NCBI GenBank assembly: GCA_905339165.1
Contig: CAJPFH010000003.1
Span: forward strand, 62,001 to 126,000
Reading direction: 5' to 3'
DNA from: Flavobacteriales bacterium
Lineage (GTDB): Bacteria; Bacteroidota; Bacteroidia; Flavobacteriales_E; Vicingaceae
DNA: 64,000 nucleotides
Position numbers and translations under genes: made by a program. Each line of letters begins with the position of its first letter. Position 1 is the first letter of the stretch. Below are positions 27,175 to 36,635 of this stretch, one piece after another. The notes beneath the pieces were generated by a model. That model had not been told where the DNA came from. It ran no database searches and saw only the letters and a list, made by a program, of their open reading frames with translations.

Positions 27175-28099
27175 AAATGCCAAAATATATGTTGCAGGTC
27201 ATCGTGGCATGGTGGGTTCAGCCTTAGTTCGTAAACTAACGGCTCAAGGCTATGCAAATATTGTAACCCAAACCTCTGCTGTACTGGATTTAAGAAATCA
27301 ACAAGCAGTTTTTCATTTTTTTGAAAAAGAAAAACCGGAATATGTTTTTTTGGCGGCAGCCAAAGTGGGAGGAATACAAGCCAACAATACATACCGAGCC
27401 GAATTTTTATACGATAATTTAATGATGGAAGCAAACATCATTCACGCTTCTTTTTTAAACAAGGTTACCAAACTTATGTTTTTGGGATCTTCTTGCATTT
27501 ATCCAAAACTTGCTCCACAGCCCTTAAAAGAAGAGTATTTGCTTACCGGTTTATTAGAGCCAACCAACGAGCCATATGCCATTGCTAAAATAGCAGGCAT
27601 AAAACTTTGCGAAGCATACCGAAGCCAATATGGTTGTAATTTTATTTCGGTAATGCCTACCAATTTGTATGGCCCCAACGATAATTACGATTTAAATAAT
27701 TCGCACGTATTACCTGCCTTACTGCGAAAATTTCATACTGCAAAAATTGAAAATAAACCAGAGATAGAAATATGGGGAACCGGTTCCCCCATGCGGGAGT
27801 TTTTACATGTTGACGATTTAGCCGATGCCTGCTATTTTTTAATGCAGAACGACAACGATTCTACTTTAATAAATATAGGCTGTGGAGAAGATATTTCTAT
27901 TAAAGACCTTGCTTTATTGGTTAAAGAAATTGTGGGCTACAATGGAGTATTAACATTTAACACAACCAAGCCTGACGGAACACCCAAAAAATTACTCGAT
28001 ATATCTAAGCTGAAACAATTAGGGTGGAGCCCCCGCATTTCACTTAAAGAGGGCATAGAGGCTGTATATAACGAAGTGAAAGAAACTCCGTTTGCTTAA
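27167..28099 (+). CDS. fcl: GDP-L-fucose synthase
   Basis: Fcl (WcaG) is the epimerase/reductase that finishes GDP-L-fucose from the Gmd product. The 310-aa sequence has [10 protein letters not shown] at the NADP site, the catalytic YxxxK (PYAIAK) and the [12 protein letters not shown] substrate segment. Gmd plus Fcl imply fucose or a related 6-deoxyhexose in a surface glycan. The next genes encode an outer-membrane protein and a polyprenyl-phosphate sugar-phosphate transferase, consistent with envelope polysaccharide work. Confidence 0.97.
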   Translation: MNKNAKIYVAGHRGMVGSALVRKLTAQGYANIVTQTSAVLDLRNQQAVFHFFEKEKPEYVFLAAAKVGGIQANNTYRAEFLYDNLMMEANIIHASFLNKVTKLMFLGSSCIYPKLAPQPLKEEYLLTGLLEPTNEPYAIAKIAGIKLCEAYRSQYGCNFISVMPTNLYGPNDNYDLNNSHVLPALLRKFHTAKIENKPEIEIWGTGSPMREFLHVDDLADACYFLMQNDNDSTLINIGCGEDISIKDLALLVKEIVGYNGVLTFNTTKPDGTPKKLLDISKLKQLGWSPRISLKEGIEAVYNEVKETPFA

Positions 28100-28104
28100 A
28101 AAAC

Positions 28105-29745
28105 ATGAGTCTTAAAAGTACAGTATACGTAATATTTTTTTTTACTTCGTTTATCCTTTCGGCTCAACAACAAAATATTCCATTATCCTGGCAATTTACA
28201 AGAAATACCGATATGTATTATGAAAAATTACAGGAACATACTTCACTGAAACCGCTTTTGCAAAGCAGAATGTATTTACACAAAAATGATAGCAGTTTCG
28301 ATGCTTCCCAAACCGATGCTCATCTATTCCGTTATGCTAAAAATACCCAAGGCCACTGGTTTGTAAGAAAAACTTTGTATGAAAATTTATTAAAAATAGA
28401 TTCGGGAGAATTTTGGCTAACAGCCGACCCACTTTTTCATTTTAGTACGGGTACAGATATTTCAGATACACTAGGGCACAAAATATCTAATAACACCAGA
28501 GGATTTATTATAAGAGGAAATATAGGCAGCACCTTTTCTTTTACCTCTTCTTTTTACGAAAACCAATCTTTTTTTCCGAATTACATAAACGATTATATAG
28601 AATCGAAGGCAGAATGGTATTTTTCTAAAAATACAAATCAATGGCTTCAAAGACCGGGTTACGGACCGGTGCCCGGACAGGGCAGAACCAAGCCTTTTAA
28701 GAAAACAGGGTATGATTATGCTTTTTCCCAAGGGTATATTTCTTATACCCCTGCAAAGTGGATAAACATTCAGCTAGGGCACGATAAGCATTTTGTAGGC
28801 GATGGATACCGTTCATTACTTCTTTCAGATGCAGCTTTTAATTACCCATTTTTTAAAACGACTCTATGGGCATATAATAATAAACTAATGTATTCGGTTA
28901 TTTATAATTCCCTGCTCAATTTAGAACGTACTCCAAATCCTACAACACCCGAAGCAAATTTTAGAAACAAACTGGGTAGTTTTCATTATGCCGCATACCG
29001 TTTTAATAAAATTGTTACTATCGGTTTTTTTCAGGGAATCATTTGGCAACGCATGGATTCTTCAAGCACAAAGCCTTTTAATTTTAATTATATAAATCCT
29101 ATACTATTTGTAAATGCGGCACAATATGGGTTTAATAACAAAAACAATGTACTACTAGGAAATACTATAAAAATAAAGTTGCCTTTTAAAACCATTATAT
29201 ACGGGCAGTTTGCAATTTCGGGCACCAAAAATCAAACGGCATGGCAGACAGGTGTTAAATATTTCGGAATAAAAAAAATGTTTCTACTGGCTGAGTACAA
29301 CATGGCTGCTGCCGATATATATAAGTCATCTATTCCTTTTCAGCATTACACTCATTACTACGAACCCTTGGCACACCCTTATGGAAGTGGTTTTAATGAG
29401 TTTGTATTTATGGCACAGTATAATGTTAAACGATTATTTATTGATTCTAAACTTATTTATGCCTCAAAAGAGGTGTATTATAACGCCCCTTTTACCAGTT
29501 ATTTAGGCAATAATGCTCAAAGCTGGCAAACCGAATTTTATTCTATCCAATCTACTATGAGCTTTATAGTGAATAGAAGAAATAATCTGCATATTTATTT
29601 AGGCTATTGTTACAGGCAAATGCATGAACCCATTATGATGAGCTGGCTTACAACAAATAGTCTAATTGGAATAATAAACAAACAGAACAACATCTTTAGT
29701 ATTGGAATAAAAACACAACTATTTAATACATACTACGATTTTTAA
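28105..29745 (+). CDS. RemB/Wzi-like outer-membrane beta-barrel protein (copy 1)
   Basis: This 546-aa protein has a signal peptide (residues ~1-21) and a barrel-like beta pattern ending in FNTYYDF. Around residues 208-250 lies the motif GYISYTPAKWINIQLG with GDGYRSLLLSDAAFNYP, which recurs in the gene at 30816. This segment resembles capsule-assembly Wzi-family and flavobacterial gliding-motility RemB proteins. A role in attaching or organising surface polysaccharide is inferred from that resemblance and from the neighbours: gmd and fcl just upstream (5-bp gap) and a WecA-like gene just downstream (25-bp gap). Confidence 0.75.
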   Translation: MSLKSTVYVIFFFTSFILSAQQQNIPLSWQFTRNTDMYYEKLQEHTSLKPLLQSRMYLHKNDSSFDASQTDAHLFRYAKNTQGHWFVRKTLYENLLKIDSGEFWLTADPLFHFSTGTDISDTLGHKISNNTRGFIIRGNIGSTFSFTSSFYENQSFFPNYINDYIESKAEWYFSKNTNQWLQRPGYGPVPGQGRTKPFKKTGYDYAFSQGYISYTPAKWINIQLGHDKHFVGDGYRSLLLSDAAFNYPFFKTTLWAYNNKLMYSVIYNSLLNLERTPNPTTPEANFRNKLGSFHYAAYRFNKIVTIGFFQGIIWQRMDSSSTKPFNFNYINPILFVNAAQYGFNNKNNVLLGNTIKIKLPFKTIIYGQFAISGTKNQTAWQTGVKYFGIKKMFLLAEYNMAAADIYKSSIPFQHYTHYYEPLAHPYGSGFNEFVFMAQYNVKRLFIDSKLIYASKEVYYNAPFTSYLGNNAQSWQTEFYSIQSTMSFIVNRRNNLHIYLGYCYRQMHEPIMMSWLTTNSLIGIINKQNNIFSIGIKTQLFNTYYDF

Positions 29746-29770
29746 ATAAATTTGATTAAAATTTAATACA

Positions 29771-30814
29771 TTGAAAATTCTTGCACTGCCCATACTCACA
29801 TCGTTTGTAATTGTGTTGTTTTCTACTCCTGCCTTTATTAGAGTGGCAAAACTAAAGGGCTTGTTCGATATGCCCGATGAAAAGAGAAAGCTGCATAAAT
29901 CGAAAGTGCCATCAATGGGAGGGATTATGATTTTTGCTGGCACCTTGTTTTCTTATCTTTTGTGGTATCCTTCCATCGAGATAGGAAGTTTAAAGTACAT
30001 TATCCCATGCATCTTATCGCTTTTTTTTGTGGGAATAAAAGATGACTTATACGGGGCATCTCCTTTAATGAAGTTGATAGCACACGGCATAGTGGCTTTT
30101 ATAATGGTTTTTTTGGCACAAGTTAAACTAACAAGTATGCATGGCTTGTTTAATATTCGAGAGTTGCCAGAGTGGGGAGGGGTAGCCCTTTCTCTATTTA
30201 CCTATATTGTAGTTGTAAATGCGTACAATCTTATTGATGGACTAGACGGCCTTGCCGGAGGTGTAGGACTTATTGCTTCGGTGGTATTTGGCACCTGGTT
30301 TTTTATGGTTGGAGATTATCCTTATGCGGTACTGGCCTTTTCGTTGGCAGGTTCGTTAGCGGCTTTTTTGATATTTAATTTTTCACCGGCCAAAATTTTT
30401 ATGGGCGATTCGGGCTCTCTTACCATTGGATTTATACTTTGTGTAATGGCTATAGAATTAATTGAATACGATTCGGTAAAAGTTCCGATTCATTTAATTC
30501 ATATTTCAAAACCCATTTTAACAATGGCTATTCTCGCATATCCGCTTACCGATACGTTGCGTGTATTTATTTATAGAACGATAAAAGGAGTTTCTCCATT
30601 CAGTGCCGACCAAAATCATATTCATCATAAACTGTTGCGTTTGGGTTTATCTCATCAGCAAGCGGTTGGGCTAATTTACCTAATGAATATTGCAGTTGTA
30701 TGTGCGGCTGTATTTATAAGCGGATTAACTCCAAGCATTACTTTTTTAATTATTGCTGTAATTTCCACTTCTTTGTTTTTATCGCCCTTTTTGTTTAAAG
30801 ATAAATTGAAATAA
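29771..30814 (+). CDS. WecA/MraY-family polyprenyl-phosphate sugar-1-phosphate transferase
   Basis: This 347-aa membrane enzyme moves a sugar-1-phosphate (often GlcNAc-1-P) from a UDP-sugar onto undecaprenyl phosphate, starting glycan assembly on the inner membrane. About ten helices are present, along with the DDLYGA motif (Asp pair), the NAYNLIDGLDGLAGG motif and FMGDSGSL. The predicted start is TTG at 29771; no ATG is found in a suitable place, and the N-terminus KILALPILTS fits as the first helix. It is bracketed by two paralogous RemB/Wzi-like genes. Whether it starts O-antigen, capsule or another glycan cannot be told. Confidence 0.92.
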   Translation: MKILALPILTSFVIVLFSTPAFIRVAKLKGLFDMPDEKRKLHKSKVPSMGGIMIFAGTLFSYLLWYPSIEIGSLKYIIPCILSLFFVGIKDDLYGASPLMKLIAHGIVAFIMVFLAQVKLTSMHGLFNIRELPEWGGVALSLFTYIVVVNAYNLIDGLDGLAGGVGLIASVVFGTWFFMVGDYPYAVLAFSLAGSLAAFLIFNFSPAKIFMGDSGSLTIGFILCVMAIELIEYDSVKVPIHLIHISKPILTMAILAYPLTDTLRVFIYRTIKGVSPFSADQNHIHHKLLRLGLSHQQAVGLIYLMNIAVVCAAVFISGLTPSITFLIIAVISTSLFLSPFLFKDKLK

Positions 30815-30815
30815 T

Positions 30816-32381
30816 TTGCCCGTACACAAATATATTCTTTTTACCTTGCTCGGTATTATTGTTAAATGGACATACTCCCAGTCGGCACTTTTACCCATGC
30901 AACATACTATGCAAAGTTGGTACGAGAAAGAGTTATACACTAATGAGCTATTTCACACTTCTGTAAAACCCTATATAAAACACGAAGTAGAACAAGTTTT
31001 TCATAGCGATTCGATTGAAAATATATTTTTACCAAAGAACGATGAATTTAAAATAAATGGCTCATTACCTGTACGGCCTATTATTAGCGTAGTGGGCATA
31101 AACGAAAAAACCGATTCCCTATCTCGTTTTCTATTCCAACACAATGTGGGTGCAGATACTTATTATGAGTGGAAAAAAATAGCATTTGGACTTACCTTTT
31201 TTTCAGAACATTCTGCTTACCCCTCTTATTACGATTCTATTATTAAAAAATCGGAAGTTGTTCCGGGCATTGGCTATGCACACCCAACATCATTAGGGCA
31301 CGAAGCCAGTTTTTTTTCGGGCTATATTTCCTATTCTCCAAACAAAATTTTTAATCTGCAAATGGGTTCCGGAAAACATTTTATAGGAGAGGGATACCGT
31401 TCTGTGCTTTTATCTGATGCAGCATATAATTACCCTTATTTTAAAGCCAGTGCAAGGGTTTGGAAGCTAAAGTATTTTATGTTGTTGAGTAATCTTAAAG
31501 ACATTCGATTAGCACAAGGAAAAGCAGAGCATTATTTCAACAAATTTGCAGCTACCCATTACGTAAACTGGAATGTGAGTAAATGGTTGAGTGTTGGATT
31601 TTTCGAAACCATTGTTTGGCAGGCTCAAGATGGCGATTTTTACCGAGGTTTAGATGTTAACTACATAAACCCTGTTGTTTTTTACAGGCCTATTGAATAT
31701 TCATTAGGTTCGTCAGATAATGCATTGATAGGAACAAACCTGAAGTTTACTATAAACAAAAAAAATATTTTATATACGCAACTATTGCTCGATGAGTTTT
31801 TGCTAAAAGAGGTACGGGCAGGAAAAGGTTGGTGGGCTAATAAATTTGCATGGCAACTAGGGTCTAAATTTTTTGATGTATTCGGAGCAAAAAATCTTTT
31901 TTTACAGGGCGAAATCAATTTAGCCCGTCCGTTTACATACGCACACGATACAAAAGTTCCATTCGGATTAGGTGTACAGAATTACGCTCATTTTAATCAA
32001 CCATTGGCCCATCCATTAGGGGCTAATTTTTTAGAAACGATAGGAATTATACGATACAGATTTAGGCGGGTGCAATCGGAATTTTTAGCCACAGCCTCTT
32101 TTTACGGAGCCGATGTAAACGGGAATAATATGGGAGGAAACGTGTACAATCTTTATTCAACAAGGACTAAAAATTATAACAATAAATTATTGCAGGGAAA
32201 TAAGGTAAAACAATTCAATGCACAGGTATCGGTTTCTTATTTGCTCAATTACGCCTCAAATCTTCAGGTATTTGTTGCTTATTCTAAAAGAAATTATGCT
32301 GTGTTAAATCGCAAAGATGAGATAAACCTATTTTCATTTGGTATACGTACTTCTTTAATAAACAGATATTTCGATTTTTGA
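30816..32381 (+). CDS. RemB/Wzi-like outer-membrane beta-barrel protein (copy 2)
   Basis: This 521-aa paralogue of the 28105 gene has a signal peptide, then a barrel-like region with GYISYSPNKIFNLQMG and GEGYRSVLLSDAAYNYP at about 168-210. The C-terminal strand FSFGIRTSLINRYFDF matches FSIGIKTQLFNTYYDF of copy 1. The start is a TTG at 30816, one base after the preceding stop; the signal peptide begins there. The two copies are strongly diverged outside these motifs, so the duplication is old or the pair works as partners. RemB/Wzi-like is the best family guess. Confidence 0.75.
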   Translation: MPVHKYILFTLLGIIVKWTYSQSALLPMQHTMQSWYEKELYTNELFHTSVKPYIKHEVEQVFHSDSIENIFLPKNDEFKINGSLPVRPIISVVGINEKTDSLSRFLFQHNVGADTYYEWKKIAFGLTFFSEHSAYPSYYDSIIKKSEVVPGIGYAHPTSLGHEASFFSGYISYSPNKIFNLQMGSGKHFIGEGYRSVLLSDAAYNYPYFKASARVWKLKYFMLLSNLKDIRLAQGKAEHYFNKFAATHYVNWNVSKWLSVGFFETIVWQAQDGDFYRGLDVNYINPVVFYRPIEYSLGSSDNALIGTNLKFTINKKNILYTQLLLDEFLLKEVRAGKGWWANKFAWQLGSKFFDVFGAKNLFLQGEINLARPFTYAHDTKVPFGLGVQNYAHFNQPLAHPLGANFLETIGIIRYRFRRVQSEFLATASFYGADVNGNNMGGNVYNLYSTRTKNYNNKLLQGNKVKQFNAQVSVSYLLNYASNLQVFVAYSKRNYAVLNRKDEINLFSFGIRTSLINRYFDF

Positions 32382-32483
32382 AGAACCTTTTATTATTTAT
32401 AATTGTTCTAAATAATAAAAACAATTTCATAAAATTAAAAAAAGTAGTATCATTGTCCGATAAAGGACAAGTTTTATTTATAA

Positions 32484-33383
32484 ATGAAATCAAACTCGCA
32501 AACCAAAATTTTTAGTTTAGAGAAAGCGGTAGTTCTTAAATTGAGCGATTATATTGTTTTCTCAAAATTTCGTTTATCCTTGTTGGTTGTTTTTTCTGCT
32601 GCTATAGTATATCTATTGGCATCCGAATCTTTCAATTATGCCGATTTTTTATATTTAATAACCGGTGGTTTTTTAGTTACCGCATCTTCCAATGGTTTTA
32701 ATCAAATAATAGAAAGAGATTTTGATAAGATGATGCAGCGTACTCATCTTAGACCTCTAGTTACCGGAAGAATGAGTTTGCCGGAAGCTTATCTTGTTGC
32801 CTCGCTTTTTGGAGTAGTAGGCATTACTATTTTATGGTTTCGCTTAAATCCACTTTGTGGAATTTTGGGTGCCATGGCTCTTTTTTTATATGTTTTACTG
32901 TACACTCCTCTGAAAAGAATTTCGCCTATTTCGGTATTTGTAGGAGCTTTTCCGGGTTCTATTCCGCCAATGATTGGTTGGGTGGCTGCAACCGGAAAAT
33001 TTGGGGTTGAACCGGGTTTGCTTTTTTTAGTTCAGTTTGCTTGGCAATTCCCACACTTTTGGTCTATTGCATGGAAATTAGATGCTGATTATTCTTTAGC
33101 CGGCTTTAAAATGTTACCAAGTATTAAAGGGAAAAATAAGGCATCTGCTTTAATTATTTTAATTACTACATTATCGGTTATTCCTGCAGGCTTACTCCCT
33201 TTTATTTTTAATATTTCGGGAATCTATTACCTTATTTTTTCAATTATTTTAGGCGCTTTATTAATCTTAAATTCCGTTCTTCTCTTCATTTATCTGAAAG
33301 AAAAATATGCTACCCGTTTAATGTTTTTTTCCTTTTTATATTTACCACTTTTATTTATAATAATGTACTTAGATAAACTTTAA
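32484..33383 (+). CDS. ctaB: Protoheme IX farnesyltransferase
   Basis: CtaB/CyoE adds a farnesyl group to heme B to form heme O, the precursor of heme A for the cytochrome oxidase. The 299-aa UbiA-family protein has the aspartate-rich prenyl-binding site NQIIERDFDKMMQRTHLRPL, about seven or eight further membrane helices, and the second conserved segment near DYSLAGFKMLP. It leads a run of oxidase genes and is 5 bp from the next one. Confidence 0.94.
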   Translation: MKSNSQTKIFSLEKAVVLKLSDYIVFSKFRLSLLVVFSAAIVYLLASESFNYADFLYLITGGFLVTASSNGFNQIIERDFDKMMQRTHLRPLVTGRMSLPEAYLVASLFGVVGITILWFRLNPLCGILGAMALFLYVLLYTPLKRISPISVFVGAFPGSIPPMIGWVAATGKFGVEPGLLFLVQFAWQFPHFWSIAWKLDADYSLAGFKMLPSIKGKNKASALIILITTLSVIPAGLLPFIFNISGIYYLIFSIILGALLILNSVLLFIYLKEKYATRLMFFSFLYLPLLFIIMYLDKL

Positions 33384-33388
33384 AGGAT

Positions 33389-33985
33389 ATGAACATAACC
33401 ACCCACACAGAATATCATTTTTCGGCTGAAGAGATAAAGCAAAAAACATCTAAGCCACTTTTGTGGATTGCCATTGGTAGTATTGTAATGCTTTTTGCGG
33501 CCTTTACCAGTGCAGCCATTGTAAGCAAAGCAGCCAGCAAGGTTTGGGTAACCTTTACCATGCCTTCTATGTTTTATGTAAGCACTATGGTTATTGTAAT
33601 AAGCAGTTTTACTTTTTATTTAGCCGGTAATTCGGCAAAGAAAAATGAAACAGGCAAAACCACTTTATGGGTGCTGTTTACTTTTCTGTTAGGAGTATTG
33701 TTCACCATTTTTCAGGTAATGGCATGGGGCGATTTGGTTAATCAAGGTGTATTTTTTGCCGGAAAGCAGAGTGTGGCAGGAAGTTCTTATATGTACGTTT
33801 TATCGGGTATGCACTTGCTACATTTATTAGGAGGCTTAATAGCTATGGCAGTTGTGCTTTCTAAATCAGCAGCAAAAAAATATACCTCAGAAAATAATTT
33901 AGGTATTCAGTTGGCAGGTATTTACTGGCACTTTTTAGGAGGCCTATGGGTGTACCTGTTTTTATTTTTATTTTTTATATCGTAA
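33389..33985 (+). CDS. Cytochrome c oxidase subunit III (short form)
   Basis: This 198-aa membrane protein of the heme-copper oxidase subunit III family has five helices and the family features WGDLVNQGVFFAG, SGMHLLHLLGG and a closing YWHFLGGLWVYLFLFL segment. It is the first of two subunit III-type genes in a row, a pattern seen in Bacteroidota caa3-type oxidases. The catalytic subunits I and II (ctaD, ctaC) are not in this window. Confidence 0.93.
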   Translation: MNITTHTEYHFSAEEIKQKTSKPLLWIAIGSIVMLFAAFTSAAIVSKAASKVWVTFTMPSMFYVSTMVIVISSFTFYLAGNSAKKNETGKTTLWVLFTFLLGVLFTIFQVMAWGDLVNQGVFFAGKQSVAGSSYMYVLSGMHLLHLLGGLIAMAVVLSKSAAKKYTSENNLGIQLAGIYWHFLGGLWVYLFLFLFFIS

Positions 33986-34008
33986 ACCTTTAAATTAAAT
34001 AAATAGAT

Positions 34009-34875
34009 ATGTCAGCAAACACACATGCAGTAGATGCAAAAACAGCTTGGGGAGGTGGTGGTAAAGCCCCCTTTGGTATGAGCTACGGTAAAATGATGAT
34101 GTGGTTTTTTCTTGTTTCCGATGCCTTAACATTTGCGGGCTTTTTGGCTTCGTATGGTTTTATGCGTCACCGATTTTACGATATATGGCCTAGTGCCGAA
34201 AATGTTTTTACTCATTTCCCTTTTATGCATGGCGACCACCCCTTAATCTACGTGGCTCTAATGACCTTTATCCTTATTATGAGTTCGGTTACTATGGTAT
34301 TAGCCGTTGAAGCCGGACACCGAATGGACAAAAAAGGAGTAAGCTTTTGGATGGGAATGACCATTATTGGAGGACTAATCTTTGTTGGTTCTCAAGCCTG
34401 GGAGTGGTATCATTTTATTCATGGAACAGAATGGGGAGCCATCGAAATGGGAGTGGGTAATTTTACCATGCCCGATGGTAGTGTAAAACAAACTTCGGGG
34501 CTTATGGCTCGTTGGGCAAACGAAACGAAAGATATTCTTGCATTACCCTGGAAAGATTTAAGCGGAGAGTATATTAAAGTTTCCGGAACTCAAGTGGCAG
34601 AAATTGTAAACAACGGAAAAGAAGTATTTGGAGCCAATATGGTGCGAAACGAATATGGTCACCCTCTTTTTGCCAATTTCTTTTTCTTTATTACAGGGTT
34701 TCATGGTACACACGTGTTTAGTGGAGTGGTGCTGAATTTTATTATTTTCTTAAATGTTTTAAAAGGAACCTATCAAAAAAGAGGGCATTACGAAATGGTT
34801 GAAAAGGTTGGTTTATATTGGCATTTTGTTGACCTTGTATGGGTTTTTGTATTCACATTCTTTTACTTAGTATAA
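34009..34875 (+). CDS. Cytochrome c oxidase subunit III (long form)
   Basis: This 288-aa paralogue of the preceding gene has subunit III features such as FVGSQAWEWYHF, TGFHGTHVFSGV and the C-terminal YWHFVDLVWVFVF. About 70 extra residues lie between two helices (roughly 145-215), forming an extramembrane insertion (MPDGSVKQTSG region) not found in classical subunit III. It is 23 bp downstream of the short form, in the same transcription unit. Confidence 0.93.
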   Translation: MSANTHAVDAKTAWGGGGKAPFGMSYGKMMMWFFLVSDALTFAGFLASYGFMRHRFYDIWPSAENVFTHFPFMHGDHPLIYVALMTFILIMSSVTMVLAVEAGHRMDKKGVSFWMGMTIIGGLIFVGSQAWEWYHFIHGTEWGAIEMGVGNFTMPDGSVKQTSGLMARWANETKDILALPWKDLSGEYIKVSGTQVAEIVNNGKEVFGANMVRNEYGHPLFANFFFFITGFHGTHVFSGVVLNFIIFLNVLKGTYQKRGHYEMVEKVGLYWHFVDLVWVFVFTFFYLV

Positions 34876-34894
34876 ACAGTTTAAATATATAATT

Positions 34895-35260
34895 ATGATA
34901 CATTCAGAAAACGAACACTACGAATTTGCCGTTCATCATTCGGAAGAAGATGGTAAAAAAGTGCGTAAAATGATTTGGAATATATTTTGGGTTTTACTGG
35001 GCATTACTGCATTAGAAGTAATGTTGGGTATCTTTTGGAAAAGCTGGGGATTAAACTGGGGTTTAATTAAAACTACGTTTATTTTTCTTACTCTTTTAAA
35101 AGCCTACTTTATTGTTGCCTATTATATGCACATGCGCGATGAGGTAAAAAGTTTTATCTTCACTGTTATTGTTCCTTATAGTATCTTTGTCATCTACACT
35201 GTACTTATTCTTATCAACGAAGCCTTGGCTCTCTTTGATTTTGATGCCTTGTACAGATAG
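34895..35260 (+). CDS. Cytochrome c oxidase subunit IV-like protein
   Basis: This 121-aa protein has three transmembrane helices (about 26-46, 50-73, 84-106), matching the bacterial caa3-type subunit IV (CtaF/CoxIV_pro) family. The AYFIVAYYMHMRDE segment is characteristic. It is a small structural subunit of the terminal oxidase. It sits 19 bp after the long subunit III gene and 11 bp before the SCO1-like gene. Confidence 0.9.
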   Translation: MIHSENEHYEFAVHHSEEDGKKVRKMIWNIFWVLLGITALEVMLGIFWKSWGLNWGLIKTTFIFLTLLKAYFIVAYYMHMRDEVKSFIFTVIVPYSIFVIYTVLILINEALALFDFDALYR

Positions 35261-35271
35261 ATGAAAAGTGC

Positions 35272-35961
35272 ATGAGAAAAAAAAGCAACGTAAAAAAAAT
35301 AATAATACTGGGGGCAATACTTTTGTTGCCCTCTTTTGTTTATCTGTTCTTAACGGTTGGTAAACACAATATCTTTAGTTTACCGTACTACGGCCCTAGA
35401 GAGGCTATTTCTCGCATTGAAAACGGAAAAGAAAAAACAGATACAATCTATTTTACCATTCCGGAATTTTCGTTTATAAACCAGTATGGTAAAAAAATTA
35501 CACAAGAAGAAACGAAAGGAAAAATAGTAGTGGCTAATTTTTTCTTTGTGAAATGCCCCACCATTTGCCCTAAAATGGCAACCCATATTTACGATGTGCA
35601 AAAAACATTTGAAGGAAACAAGGATATTCTTTTTGTTTCGCACACCGTAAATCCTGAAAATGATTCGGTACCTGTACTTGCCGAATATGCCGAAAAAGTA
35701 CATGCCGGTAACCAATGGCATTTTCTTACAGGCAACAAGGATGAGATATATAACATTGCCATGAAAGGATATTTTGTAAGTGCTATGCCCGATGAAATAG
35801 CTCCAGGTGGTTTTTTACATTCCGAAATGCTTATTTTGCTAGATAAAGAAGGCCATATTAGAGGGTATTTTGACGGTACCAGTACATCGGAAGCAAAAAA
35901 ATTAAAAGATGCCATTCGTATTTTAATGGCAAGCGAACATATTCCCAAAAAGAAGAAATAA
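35272..35961 (+). CDS. SCO1/SenC copper chaperone for cytochrome oxidase
   Basis: This 229-aa membrane-anchored thioredoxin-fold protein (N-terminal helix at residues ~8-27) delivers copper to the CuA centre of cytochrome oxidase subunit II. The copper ligands are visible: the CxxxC motif in KCPTICPKM and the distant His in GGFLHSEM. Its place at the end of the oxidase genes supports that role. The start at 35272 gives a lysine-rich N-terminus before the helix. Confidence 0.95.
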   Translation: MRKKSNVKKIIILGAILLLPSFVYLFLTVGKHNIFSLPYYGPREAISRIENGKEKTDTIYFTIPEFSFINQYGKKITQEETKGKIVVANFFFVKCPTICPKMATHIYDVQKTFEGNKDILFVSHTVNPENDSVPVLAEYAEKVHAGNQWHFLTGNKDEIYNIAMKGYFVSAMPDEIAPGGFLHSEMLILLDKEGHIRGYFDGTSTSEAKKLKDAIRILMASEHIPKKKK

Positions 35962-35966
35962 AAAAA

Positions 35967-36482
35967 ATGTTGGGGAGCTTGAAGTATTTTATAATAACTG
36001 TATCAATACTAATTCCATTATTGGTTGTAGTTTTATTTTTTTTACCTAAAATTAATTCCTCAAATTCATTTCTTCATTTTCTCCCATTACTTAATGCCTC
36101 AATAAACGGAATCACTTCTTTGTTTTTAGTACTGGCTGTGCGGGCTGTAAAAAAAGGAAAAAAGATTTTACATAAAAAACTGATGATTACGGCTTTGGTT
36201 TTATCAGTTTGTTTTCTTCTATCCTACGTTTTATATCATTCTACACACGAATCAACCAAGTTTGGGGGAGAAGGAGTAATAAAATACATTTATTATTTTA
36301 TTTTGCTTACACACATTTTATTATCGGCAGTTATTATCCCTCTCGTTTTAATTACATTTTCTAGGGCACTTGCTGAAAAGTTTGATAAGCATAAAAAAAT
36401 AGCAAGGATAACTTTTCCACTTTGGCTTTACGTTACCATTTCAGGAGTATTGGTGTACCTGCTTATTTCACCTTATTATTGA
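35967..36482 (+). CDS. DUF420 family membrane protein
   Basis: This 171-aa protein has five hydrophobic helices. It resembles the DUF420/YozB-like family often found beside SCO1 and cytochrome oxidase genes in Bacteroidota and Bacillota. It contains HSTHESTKFGGEG in a loop and conserved histidines (YHSTH, ILLTHILLS) that could bind a cofactor. It is the last gene of the oxidase cluster (5-bp gap to SCO1). Its biochemical function is not established; assembly of the oxidase is a reasonable guess. Confidence 0.85.
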   Translation: MLGSLKYFIITVSILIPLLVVVLFFLPKINSSNSFLHFLPLLNASINGITSLFLVLAVRAVKKGKKILHKKLMITALVLSVCFLLSYVLYHSTHESTKFGGEGVIKYIYYFILLTHILLSAVIIPLVLITFSRALAEKFDKHKKIARITFPLWLYVTISGVLVYLLISPYY

Positions 36483-36542
36483 ATATCCTTTACATTATTT
36501 TGCATTCTTTTTTTAGCTCGTTATCATTTGGAAGAATTTTCA

Positions 36543-36608
36543 ATAAAAAAGGTGTCAGTTCGAGTTTTTTCTGAAAGAAAAAGTATCGAGAATACACACC
36601 TTTTTTAT
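36543..36608 (+). terminator. Long hairpin, probable terminator of the oxidase cluster
   Basis: Perfect 13-bp outer arms ATAAAAAAGGTGT (36543-36555) and ACACCTTTTTTAT (36596-36608) enclose a second internal pairing (TCGA...TCGA and TTTTTCT/AGAAAAA around a GAA loop). The 3' arm supplies a T6 tract, so it can act as a terminator 60 bp after the DUF420 gene. It is longer than a normal terminator. Confidence 0.6.
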
Positions 36609-36612
36609 CGAA

Positions 36613-36635
36613 AATTTGTATTCTTGATACAAATT
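36613..36635. repeat. Second hairpin that competes with the first
   Basis: AATTTGTAT and ATACAAATT are perfect 9-bp arms around a TCTTG loop. Part of it (36618-36630, GTATTCTTGATAC) is also complementary, with one mismatch, to GTATCGAGAATAC at 36583-36595 inside the first hairpin. The two hairpins and this cross-pairing cannot all form together. Confidence 0.6.

Noticed and set aside
26086-32381. Complete O-antigen or capsule biosynthesis cluster
   Set aside because: Only GDP-fucose synthesis, one initiating transferase and two barrels are present. There are no flippase, polymerase or other glycosyltransferase genes in the window.
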